This document shows positions 44,082-51,514 of a stretch of 64,000 nucleotides of DNA, piece after piece (the stretch's first letter is position 1; the number at the start of each line of letters is the position of its first letter). The position numbers and the translations under genes are program-made. Under the pieces are notes generated by a model. That model was not told the origin of the DNA. It ran no database searches and saw nothing but the letters and a program-made list of their open reading frames with translations. The stretch spans positions 6,264,501 through 6,328,500 of the forward strand of contig NZ_CP101125.1 of the NCBI RefSeq assembly GCF_024296925.1. The letters are read 5' to 3'. The DNA is from Pseudomonas nunensis. Its GTDB lineage: Bacteria > Pseudomonadota > Gammaproteobacteria > Pseudomonadales > Pseudomonadaceae.

Positions 44082-45056
44082 ATGTTGCAGAACATCCCCA
44101 CTCACGTCATCGCCGGCCCCTTGGGCGCCGGCAAGACCAGCCTGATCAAGCACCTGTTGGCGCAGCGGCCGGCGCATGAGCGCTGGGCGGTGCTGATCAA
44201 CGAGTTCGGCCAGATCGGCCTCGACGCCGCGCTGCTGACCCAGGACGCCGATGGTATCGCACTGGGCGAAGTGGCCGGGGGCTGTTTGTGTTGCGTCAAT
44301 GGTGCGCCATTCCAGATTGGCCTCGGGCGGCTGCTGCGCAAGGCGCGGCCGGATCGGTTGTTTATCGAGCCTTCCGGGCTGGGGCATCCGGCGCAGTTGC
44401 TGCGCCAGTTGAGCGAGGCGCCGTGGCTCGGGGTGCTGGCGGTTCAGCCGTGTGTGTTGGTACTGGACGCCCAAGCGATTGCGGCCGGGAAAGCGCTGCC
44501 GGCGGCGCAACAGGAGGCACTGAATAGCGCGGGTTTGTTGCTGTTGAACAAGTCGCAAGGTCTCGATGATGAGGATCGCCAGCGGATCAAGGCACTGCTG
44601 CCGATGCGTCCGTTGTATTGGACACAGCAAGCGGTTTTTCCGTTGAGCGAATTGCCGGGGCTTGAGGCTCGAGGTGTCGCGGGTGTGGATAACTTAGTCG
44701 TCCCCAAAGGCTTGGCGCAGATGCCGGCGATCTGGACTGATCCCGCGTTTCCGATTTGCTTGAGTCAGGACCAGGAGGGCGGCTGGAGTATTGGCTGGCG
44801 TTGGCATCCGAGTCAGATGTTTGATTCGGCACTCGTTACGCTGTGGCTTGAAAGCCTTGCCTGGCGGCGTGCGAAGTTGGTTATCCACAGTGGCGAGGGT
44901 TGGGTTTCAGCGAATGCGGTGGATAACTCGGCGTTGGCGTGGCAGCCGAGTGAATGGCGGCAGGATTCGCGGATTGAGCTGATTTTCAGTGAGTCGCAGG
45001 ATGTCGATGAACTGCAGAATGGTTTAGCCAGGTGCCGATATGTGCGCGGTGTTTGA
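44082..45056 (+). CDS. second COG0523 GTPase (CobW/YjiA type)
   Basis: 324 residues from the ATG at 44082; the frame is open far upstream but over another gene. Walker A is GPLGAGKTS (12-20), and the metal motif CLCC at 68-71 lies in AGGCLCCVNG, followed by FIEPSGLGHP. The C-terminal domain is divergent, with a Trp-rich 'GWSIGWRWHPSQMFD'. It is only distantly similar to the first GTPase, so it is probably an old paralogue with another client. The start is 27 bp from the opposite gene and no Zur-like palindrome is visible there. P. aeruginosa has a similar second COG0523 gene (PA5532) in its zinc cluster. Confidence 0.85.
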   Translation: MLQNIPTHVIAGPLGAGKTSLIKHLLAQRPAHERWAVLINEFGQIGLDAALLTQDADGIALGEVAGGCLCCVNGAPFQIGLGRLLRKARPDRLFIEPSGLGHPAQLLRQLSEAPWLGVLAVQPCVLVLDAQAIAAGKALPAAQQEALNSAGLLLLNKSQGLDDEDRQRIKALLPMRPLYWTQQAVFPLSELPGLEARGVAGVDNLVVPKGLAQMPAIWTDPAFPICLSQDQEGGWSIGWRWHPSQMFDSALVTLWLESLAWRRAKLVIHSGEGWVSANAVDNSALAWQPSEWRQDSRIELIFSESQDVDELQNGLARCRYVRGV

Positions 45057-45062
45057 GGCCGT

Positions 45063-45158
45063 CTTCGCGAGCAAGCCCGCTCCCACAGGGAATCCACGTA
45101 GTACACGAAATGCGCGTGCGCTGAAGATCAACTGTGGGAGCGGGCTCGCTCGCGAATG
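45063..45158. repeat. REP element pair, family A (inverted)
   Basis: Inverted family A cores about 50 bp apart lie after the second COG0523 gene and before the convergent DUF3301 gene. The right copy reads GGGCTCGCTCGCG, a one-base variant. Confidence 0.88.
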
Positions 45159-45181
45159 GTTCTAACTGACGACATCACCCT

Positions 45182-45595
45182 TCAAGGACGCCACTTCGTG
45201 TGTTCTTGTCGCCACTGGCTCATCTCAATCACTTCACCACGCGGCTTCACCACTTCAACCACTGGCGGCGTGTCGTCGAACGGCATCGGATAAGGCGCCA
45301 GCTCAATCTGCGCGCTGTGCGCACCGAACTGGGTAATCGTCCCGGTGTGACGCGTTTCGCCCGTCACGGTGAATTCGAAGTTGTACACCCGCGCCAAACG
45401 TCGACGGCCGTTGGCATCTTTGATAAAACCGATTTTTTTCAGCGCCACGTTACCGTCGAGCAACTCGATTTCGAGTTTGGCGCAATGCTGCTTGACCCGC
45501 TCCAGCGCACGCTCGCGCAAACCGTGGTTATGCCACAGCCACGCGGCGCCAGTGGCCAGCAGCATTAGCACGAAGATATTTCCGAGGGTCAGCAT
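45182..45595 (-). CDS. DUF3301 membrane protein
   Basis: 137 residues from the ATG at 45595 (MLTLGNIFVLML) with GGAG 10 bp upstream; a TTG two codons earlier is possible. It has one N-terminal helix (NIFVLMLLATGAAWLWHN), then the conserved 'RERALERVKQHCAKLEIELLDGNVALKKIGF' and 'RVYNFEFTVTG', typical of DUF3301. It probably has a cytoplasmic body of unknown function. It is divergent from pdxY across 118 bp. Confidence 0.85.
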   Translation of the reverse strand: MLTLGNIFVLMLLATGAAWLWHNHGLRERALERVKQHCAKLEIELLDGNVALKKIGFIKDANGRRRLARVYNFEFTVTGETRHTGTITQFGAHSAQIELAPYPMPFDDTPPVVEVVKPRGEVIEMSQWRQEHTKWRP

Positions 45596-45713
45596 CAACA
45601 AAGTGCTCCAACAAGATAGTGCCAGCTTAACTGTGTCGCCGGTCTGTCGTACAGACTGCGTTTAGTCGCATACTGCGCGGCTCGAATTTCAATCGTTTTA
45701 CGGAACTCACCGC

Positions 45714-46586
45714 ATGAAACGTACGCCCCATCTGCTCGCCATCCAGTCCCACGTGGTGTTCGGCCACGCTGGCAACAGCGCCGCGGTTTTCCCGATGCAG
45801 CGGGTCGGGGTGAATGTCTGGCCGCTCAACACCGTGCAGTTCTCCAACCACACGCAGTACGGGCAGTGGGCGGGTGAAATATTGCCGCCGCACCAGATTC
45901 CCGAGCTGGTGGAAGGCATCGCCGCGATTGGTGAACTGGGTAACTGCGATGCGGTGCTGTCGGGCTACCTCGGCAGTGCGGCCCAGGGTCGGGCGATCCT
46001 CACGGGCGTGGCGCGGATCAAGTCGATCAACCCCAAGGCCCTGTATTTGTGCGACCCGGTGATGGGCCACCCGGAAAAAGGTTGCAGCGTGCCGACCGAA
46101 GTCAGCGATTTCCTGCTGGAAGAAGCGGCCGCCGTGGCGGACTTCATGTGCCCGAATCAGCTGGAGCTGGACAGCTTCTCGGGGCGCAAGCCGCAGTCGC
46201 TGTTCGATTGCCTGGCCATGGCGCGAGCGCTGCTGGCGCGTGGGCCGAAGGCGGTGTTGGTCAAGCATCTGGACTATCCCGGCAAACCTGAAGAGGTTTT
46301 CGAGATGCTGCTGGTGACCGCTGAAGGCAGCTGGCATTTGCGTCGGCCGTTGTTGGCGTTTCCGCGTCAGCCGGTGGGCGTGGGGGACCTGACGTCCGGG
46401 TTGTTCCTCGCCCGCGTGCTGTTGGGTGACAGCTTGGTGGCGGCGTTCGAATTCACGGCGGCAGCGGTGCATGAGGTGTTGCTGGAAACCCAGGCCTGCG
46501 CCAGCTATGAGCTGGAACTGGTGCGGGCGCAGGACCGGATCGCCCATCCTCGGGTGCGGTTTGAAGCGACGCCGATCAGTCTCTGA
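45714..46586 (+). CDS. pdxY: pyridoxal kinase PdxY
   Basis: A 290-residue ribokinase-fold kinase. '[22 protein letters not shown]' at the start is the PdxY/PdxK substrate region. '[14 protein letters not shown]' and the C-terminal [15 protein letters not shown] carry the catalytic Asp and anion hole. It phosphorylates pyridoxal to PLP in the salvage pathway. Length equals that of typical pseudomonad PdxY. Transcribed alone; a compact REP pair follows. Confidence 0.95.
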   Translation: MKRTPHLLAIQSHVVFGHAGNSAAVFPMQRVGVNVWPLNTVQFSNHTQYGQWAGEILPPHQIPELVEGIAAIGELGNCDAVLSGYLGSAAQGRAILTGVARIKSINPKALYLCDPVMGHPEKGCSVPTEVSDFLLEEAAAVADFMCPNQLELDSFSGRKPQSLFDCLAMARALLARGPKAVLVKHLDYPGKPEEVFEMLLVTAEGSWHLRRPLLAFPRQPVGVGDLTSGLFLARVLLGDSLVAAFEFTAAAVHEVLLETQACASYELELVRAQDRIAHPRVRFEATPISL

Positions 46587-46603
46587 GTTCGGCGTCGAGG
46601 CCA

Positions 46604-46671
46604 TTCGCGAGCGAGCCCGCTCCCACAGGAGAACGCGTTCAACTGTGGGAGCGGGCTTGCTCGCGAAGGCT
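46604..46671. repeat. REP element pair, family A (inverted, compact)
   Basis: An inverted pair of family A cores with only about 20 bp between them, between the convergent ends of pdxY and the thioesterase gene. Confidence 0.9.
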
Positions 46672-46704
46672 ATCTAAAGAACACCCTCAAACTGACTGAA
46701 TGGC

Positions 46705-47187
46705 TCAGGCGTCGCCCTTGATCTCCTGATAGCGCTTTTCCAGTTCCTGACGAATCTGCCGACGCTGCTGGGCCTGGATGAAGCGGCGCTTGTCTTCACT
46801 GTTCTGCGGTTGCAGCGGCGGGACGGTGGCCGGTTTGCGCTGGTCATCCACCGCGACCATAGTGAAGAAGCAGCTGTTGGTGTGGCGCACCGAGCGCTCG
46901 CGAATGTTTTCGGTCACGACCTTGATACCCACCTCCATCGAGGTGTTGCCGGTGTAGTTGACCGAGGCCAAAAAGGTCACCAGCTCGCCGACATGAATCG
47001 GCTCGCGGAAAATCACCTGATCCACCGACAAGGTCACCACGTAGCGGCCGGCATAACGGCTGGCGCAGGCGTAGGCCACTTCGTCGAGGTACTTGAGCAG
47101 GGTGCCACCGTGGACATTGCCAGAGAAGTTGGCCATGTCGGGAGTCATCAATACCGTCATCGACAGTTGGGCGTTTCCGGGTTCCAT
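46705..47187 (-). CDS. acyl-CoA thioesterase (hotdog fold)
   Basis: 160 residues from the ATG at 47187 (MEPGNAQLSMTVLM). The frame begins 13 codons earlier, but this start has GTGAGAA upstream. It is a single hotdog domain of the YciA/BACH type. The catalytic region 'ANFSGNVHGGTLLKYLDEVAY' (N-x-x-G-x-H-G-G-x-L-x-x-x-D) is intact, and the C-terminal tail (about 120-160) is charged and helical. It hydrolyses acyl-CoA in the cytosol; chain preference is unknown. It is divergent from the antiporter gene. Confidence 0.9.
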   Translation of the reverse strand: MEPGNAQLSMTVLMTPDMANFSGNVHGGTLLKYLDEVAYACASRYAGRYVVTLSVDQVIFREPIHVGELVTFLASVNYTGNTSMEVGIKVVTENIRERSVRHTNSCFFTMVAVDDQRKPATVPPLQPQNSEDKRRFIQAQQRRQIRQELEKRYQEIKGDA

Positions 47188-47389
47188 AGCGTTCTCACGG
47201 GTCAAGGCAGGATTTCGGGAGCGCACCTCTGCGGGTGCGTAGCTGGCTTTTCAAACCAACCTATATCGGGACGCCGGGCAGGTGGCTGTCGTCACGCTCT
47301 GATCGATCTGTTTCCATATATTGCACCGCCTTTCTGTCGGAAGTCGCGGTGTTACGCTCCGGAGAGTCGATCTCAAGGAGCCCCATACC

Positions 47390-49153
47390 ATGCATGCCAT
47401 CAGTTTCATCCAGGATTTGGCAGTGATCATGTTGGTCGCGGGCGTGGTGACCGTGCTCTTTCATCGCTTCAAGCAACCGGTGGTGCTCGGCTACATCGTC
47501 GCCGGCTTCATCATCGGCCCGCACACGCCGCCGTTCGGCCTGATCCACGATGAAGAAACCATCAAGACCCTCGCTGAGCTCGGGGTGATTTTCCTGATGT
47601 TCTGCCTGGGCTTGGAGTTCAGCCTGCGCAAACTGTTCAAGGTCGGGGCCACGGCGTTTATCGCGGCGTTCCTTGAGATCGTGCTGATGATCTGGATCGG
47701 CTACGAAATCGGCCGCTGGTTCGACTGGAACACCATGGATTCGCTGTTCCTCGGGGCGATCCTGGCGATTTCCTCGACCACCATCATCGTCAAGGCGCTC
47801 AACGACCTGAAGATGAAGAACGAACGCTTCGCGCAGTTGATCTTCGGTGTGCTGATCGTTGAGGACATCCTCGGTATTGGCATCATCGCCTTGCTGTCGA
47901 GCATCGCGGTCAGCGGCACGGTCAGTTCCGGCGAAGTGTTCTCCACAGTCGGCAAGCTCTCGCTGTTCATGATCGTCGCGCTGGTCATCGGCATCTTGCT
48001 GGTGCCGCGATTGCTGGCCTACGTGGCCAAATTCGAAAGCAACGAGATGCTGTTGATCACCGTGCTGGGCCTGTGTTTCGGCTTCTGCCTGCTGGTGGTC
48101 AAACTCGAATACAGCATGGTCCTCGGCGCCTTCCTGATTGGCGCGATCATGGCCGAATCCCGCCAATTGCTGAAAATCGAGCGCTTGATCGAACCCGTTC
48201 GCGACCTGTTCAGTGCGATCTTCTTCGTTGCCATCGGGCTGATGCTCGATCCATTGATCCTGCTGCAATACGCCTGGCCCATCGCGGTGATTACCGTGGC
48301 GGTGGTGCTGGGCAAGATGTTGTCCTGCGGCCTCGGCGCCTTTATCGCCGGCAATGACGGACGCACCTCACTGCGGGTGGGGATGGGGCTTTCACAGATT
48401 GGTGAATTTTCCTTCATCATCGCCGCGCTGGGCATGACGCTGCAGGTCACTAGCAACTTCCTTTATCCAGTGGCGGTGGCTGTCTCGGTGATCACCACGC
48501 TGCTGACGCCGTACCTGATTCGCGCAGCCGATCCGCTGTCGATCAAGCTGGCGGCGGTCATGCCTGGGCGCCTGAGTCGCGTGTTGGGGATGTACGGCGA
48601 ATGGCTGCGCAGCATTCAGCCTCAGGGCGAAGGCGCGCTGCTGGCGTCGATGATCCGGCGGATTCTGTTGCAGGTCGGGGTGAATCTGGCGCTGGTGATT
48701 GCGATTTTCTTTTCGGGCGCATTTTTTGCCGATCGCATGTCCGAATATCTGCAAGGCTGGATCAGTGATCCGAGCTGGCAGAAAGCGTTGATCTGGGGTG
48801 GGGCGTTGCTGGTGTCCTTGCCGTTCCTGATCGCCGCCTATCGCAAGCTCAAGGCGCTATCGATGCTGTTGGCAGAGATGGGCGTGAAGCCGGAGATGGC
48901 TGGCCGCCACACGCAGCGAGTGCGTCGGGTGATCGCCGAAGTGATCCCGATCCTCTCGCTGCTGGTGATCTTCCTGCTGCTGGCAGCCTTGTCGGCCAGT
49001 ATTTTGCCGACCAACAAGTTGCTGGTATTGATCGCTGTGGTCACCGCCGCCGTGGCGGCGCTGCTCTGGCGCTGGTTCATCCGCGTGCACACGCGCATGC
49101 AGGTGGCCTTGCTGGAGACCCTGGACAATCACAAGGAATCGTCCGGGCATTGA
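47390..49153 (+). CDS. cation:proton antiporter (CPA2 / KefB-like without RCK domain)
   Basis: 587 residues from the ATG at 47390 behind AAGGAG. About twelve membrane segments form the Na_H_Exchanger domain ('VLGYIVAGFIIGPHTPPFG', 'LGVIFLMFCLGLEFSL', 'GLSQIGEFSFIIAALGM'). The C-terminal 170 residues add about four further hydrophobic helices ('NLALVIAIFFSGAFF', 'VIPILSLLVIFLLLAALSA') instead of the TrkA-N/RCK domain of KefB/C. It exchanges K+ or Na+ for H+ across the inner membrane; the ion cannot be read from the sequence. Confidence 0.9.
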   Translation: MHAISFIQDLAVIMLVAGVVTVLFHRFKQPVVLGYIVAGFIIGPHTPPFGLIHDEETIKTLAELGVIFLMFCLGLEFSLRKLFKVGATAFIAAFLEIVLMIWIGYEIGRWFDWNTMDSLFLGAILAISSTTIIVKALNDLKMKNERFAQLIFGVLIVEDILGIGIIALLSSIAVSGTVSSGEVFSTVGKLSLFMIVALVIGILLVPRLLAYVAKFESNEMLLITVLGLCFGFCLLVVKLEYSMVLGAFLIGAIMAESRQLLKIERLIEPVRDLFSAIFFVAIGLMLDPLILLQYAWPIAVITVAVVLGKMLSCGLGAFIAGNDGRTSLRVGMGLSQIGEFSFIIAALGMTLQVTSNFLYPVAVAVSVITTLLTPYLIRAADPLSIKLAAVMPGRLSRVLGMYGEWLRSIQPQGEGALLASMIRRILLQVGVNLALVIAIFFSGAFFADRMSEYLQGWISDPSWQKALIWGGALLVSLPFLIAAYRKLKALSMLLAEMGVKPEMAGRHTQRVRRVIAEVIPILSLLVIFLLLAALSASILPTNKLLVLIAVVTAAVAALLWRWFIRVHTRMQVALLETLDNHKESSGH

Positions 49154-49158
49154 AGCCT

Positions 49159-49291
49159 CTGTAGCAGCTGGCGCAGCCTGCGTTCGGCTGCGCAGCAGTC
49201 GTAAACCCGGAAAGCCCGGTCAGCCTGGAACACCCCATTGCCCGATTTGCGGCTGCTTCGCCGCCGAACGCAGCCTTCGGCAACTGCTACA
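49159..49291. repeat. palindromic repeat, family C
   Basis: It begins TGTAGCAGCTGGCGCAGCCT and ends with the inverted CCTTCGGCAACTGCTACA type. Internal GC-rich inverted copies (TGCGTTCGGCTGCGCAGCAG / GCCGCCGAACGCAGC) give a long cruciform. It differs from the family A and B REPs. A second copy is at 56825. It separates the convergent antiporter and SMI1/KNR4 genes. Confidence 0.8.
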
Positions 49292-49311
49292 CATGGATCC
49301 GTAGGGTTCTA

Positions 49312-49719
49312 TCAGCTTTCCAGCCAGACGTCCCGCGCCCAGTGCCACACCGATTCCCAGGTTTCTTCGGCAATCAGTTCTTCTTCGGCTTGCCACAGCA
49401 CCACGGTGCCGTCCTCTTCGACCAGGTAGTAGTCGTCACCGTCCTGGCAGATCGGGATCATGCTGCGATCAACGCCAGCGTCCCAGGCGTTGGCGGCAAC
49501 GTCCGGCAGGTAGGTGTGGGATTGCGGGTCGGTCACAGTGACCGGCTCCAGGCTGCCGTAGACCACGTCGCTGACGGTCAGCAAAAATTCTCTGAAGACA
49601 AACGGGATGTCGATGAACAGTTGTTCTTCGATTTCCACGATCTGATCTTCGTCGGGCAACTCCAAGGGGACCGGTACCGGTTCGTTGGCTTCACGCAGTT
49701 GTTCGATGATTTCTTCCAC
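49312..49719 (-). CDS. SMI1/KNR4 family protein
   Basis: 135 residues from a GTG at 49719 with AGAGGA upstream. It is very acidic (many Glu/Asp) and carries the SMI1/KNR4 signature 'QIVEIEEQLFIDIPFVFREFLLTVSDVVYG' plus the aromatic end 'WESVWHWARDVWLES'. Family members are often immunity proteins to polymorphic toxins, but no toxin gene is adjacent, and short chromosomal members may have other roles. Transcription from the Tim44 gene should be stopped by the hairpin at 49802. Confidence 0.88.
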   Translation of the reverse strand: MEEIIEQLREANEPVPVPLELPDEDQIVEIEEQLFIDIPFVFREFLLTVSDVVYGSLEPVTVTDPQSHTYLPDVAANAWDAGVDRSMIPICQDGDDYYLVEEDGTVVLWQAEEELIAEETWESVWHWARDVWLES

Positions 49720-49801
49720 GTCCGGGATCCTCTTGCTTGATGGCGCGGTTTAGTTGGGGCGGTTTATACAGTAGCTCGCTATAGATGCAACCGCGAAATA
49801 G

Positions 49802-49828
49802 AAAACCCCGGCCGAGGCCGGGGCTTTT
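49802..49828. terminator. bidirectional rho-independent terminator
   Basis: An 8-bp GC stem (CCCCGGCC/GGCCGGGG, 49806-49823) has AAAA before and TTTT after, so it works for both strands. It lies 39 bp beyond the Tim44-like gene stop. Confidence 0.88.
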
Positions 49829-49866
49829 ATAGGGATAGCATTGCGACAGGTTTAACGCGAGTCGGT

Positions 49867-50736
49867 TCAGCCGTTCTGGCGGATACCGGCGACCAGCCAA
49901 GGCTGGTTCTCGCCCTGTGGACGTTCCATGTTCCAGCTTTCGCTGAACACTTCGCCCTGGTCGAAACGCGAGGTCTTCGACACGCCGCTGAAGGTCAGCG
50001 TAGCGATAGTCTTGTCGGCACGATCATCCACGCCGTCCAGTTGTACCTGGAGATTATCAATGTACGTGGACTGGAAACCGTCGCCCAGATCAGCACGTTC
50101 GCGCTTGAGGAACTCCAGCATTTGCGGGGTCACGAACTCGGCGATCTTGTCCATTTCGTTGGCGTCCCAGTGCTGCTGCAGGGACTGGAAATGGTTGCGG
50201 GCCGCTTCGAGGAAGTTCTGTTCATTGAACCAGGCTGGCGCGTTGATCACCGGACGAGCTGCGGCAGGTGCTGCCGAACCGCCGAAGATCGAACCGCCGG
50301 CAGGTTGGTTCTGGAACGTTTCACGCTGCATCGGCGCACCGGCTGGAGCCAGCTGGTCCTGCTGCTTGCGGCGACGGGCGGCGATGAAGCGGAAGATCAG
50401 GAACGCGATAACGGCCATGATCAGGATGTCGAAGATCTGCATGCCCTGGAAGCCACCGCCCATGAACATGGAGGCCAGCAAACCACCGGCCGCGATACCG
50501 GCCAGAGGGCCGAGCCAGCGCGAAGCACCGCCGGCCTTGGCCGCAGCGCCAGCGGCACCGGCAGCACCGGCAGTGGCAGCAGCGCCGCCTGCGGCAGAAG
50601 AAGGTGCCATTTGGCTGGTCTGGTGGGTCGGCGCAGCGCCGGCGCTTTTACCGCCACCAAAGCGCTTGGCGTTGGCGTCGAGGCTCATCGTCAGGCCGAT
50701 ACACAAGGCCATGGCGATGCTAAGAAAACGTTTCAT
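49867..50736 (-). CDS. Tim44-like domain protein
   Basis: 289 residues from the ATG at 50736 (MKRFLSIAMALCIGLTMSLD). A start five codons earlier is in frame, but neither has a strong ribosome site. A signal-like helix is followed by an Ala/Gly-rich low-complexity stretch (about 40-75), a Gly-rich helix pair (PLAGIAAGGLLASMFMGGGF and IFDILIMAVIAFLIFRFIA) and a Lys/Arg patch. The C-terminal 'LEAARNHFQSLQQHWDANEMDKIAEFVTPQMLEFL' region is the Tim44-like (MIM44) lipid-binding domain. Function in bacteria is poorly known; it is membrane-bound with the domain facing one side. Confidence 0.9.
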   Translation of the reverse strand: MKRFLSIAMALCIGLTMSLDANAKRFGGGKSAGAAPTHQTSQMAPSSAAGGAAATAGAAGAAGAAAKAGGASRWLGPLAGIAAGGLLASMFMGGGFQGMQIFDILIMAVIAFLIFRFIAARRRKQQDQLAPAGAPMQRETFQNQPAGGSIFGGSAAPAAARPVINAPAWFNEQNFLEAARNHFQSLQQHWDANEMDKIAEFVTPQMLEFLKRERADLGDGFQSTYIDNLQVQLDGVDDRADKTIATLTFSGVSKTSRFDQGEVFSESWNMERPQGENQPWLVAGIRQNG

Positions 50737-50914
50737 AAGGGGAATTCCCATTTGTGGATTGCACGCGAGCCATGTTGCACAGCTGAAGTGTTACTGGCTA
50801 GCGGCAGAGTGTTTCGGGCTTTTGCCTGACAGGTGTCGTTCAGCTTCAGTCAGCGCAATAAGGCTTGTTACTTTGGTCCGTAGGACAAGTGGATAAGTCT
50901 TGTAGGAAAGATAC

Positions 50915-51355
50915 CTAGCGTCGTAGCGCCAGCATGACGACACCGGCGGTAATCAAACCGATACCACCCCATTGGCGCAGGTCGAGCTTCTCGCCCAGCA
51001 GGATCACGCCGAGCACCGCCACCAGCACCACGCTGAGCTTGTCTACCGGAGCGACCAGAGAGGCCGGACCGAGTTTCAGCGCGCGGAAGTAGCAAATCCA
51101 TGAGGCACCGGTCGCCAGTCCTGACAACAGCAGGAACAGGTAGCTCTTGGCAGAGATCGATCCTAATGATTGATATTGGCCCGTTGCGTACAAAATCAAG
51201 GCCAGGCTGACGAGCACCACCATCGTGCGCAGAAGGGTGGCGAAGTCGGAATTGACGTTTTCGATGCCGATCTTGGCGAAGATCGCGGTCATGGCGGCAA
51301 ATGCCGCCGATAACAGGGCCCAGAATGTCCAGGAAGAAAAGAAGCCTGAGCCCAT
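50915..51355 (-). CDS. half-size EamA/DMT transporter
   Basis: A 146-residue protein with five hydrophobic segments ('WALLSAAFAAMTAIFAKIG', 'LLRTMVVLVSLALILYATG', 'YLFLLLSGLATGASWICYF', 'LSVVLVAVLGVILLG', 'GIGLITAGVVMLAL'). This is one EamA unit; ordinary members have two (about 290 residues). It shows the conserved 'ASWICYFRALKLGPASLVAPVDKLS'. Such single-unit proteins probably act as dimers. It is a small drug/metabolite transporter of unknown substrate, transcribed alone. Confidence 0.87.
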   Translation of the reverse strand: MGSGFFSSWTFWALLSAAFAAMTAIFAKIGIENVNSDFATLLRTMVVLVSLALILYATGQYQSLGSISAKSYLFLLLSGLATGASWICYFRALKLGPASLVAPVDKLSVVLVAVLGVILLGEKLDLRQWGGIGLITAGVVMLALRR

Positions 51356-51405
51356 GGTTTGCCCCTATATAAGGTCAACCGTCATCATGGAGGTAACCCA
51401 CAATC

Positions 51406-51496
51406 CTGTGGGAGCGGGCTTGCTCGCGAAAGCAATTTACCCTTCAACAGAAATGTTGGCTGATCCACCGCTTTCGCGAGCAAGCCCGCTCCCACA
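51406..51496. repeat. REP element pair, family A (inverted)
   Basis: Inverted family A cores about 45 bp apart, 18 bp beyond the uvrD stop and 50 bp upstream of the EamA start; both genes run on the minus strand, so it lies in the uvrD 3' region. Confidence 0.9.
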
Positions 51497-51514
51497 TAAG
51501 TCCGGTGCCGGGCT

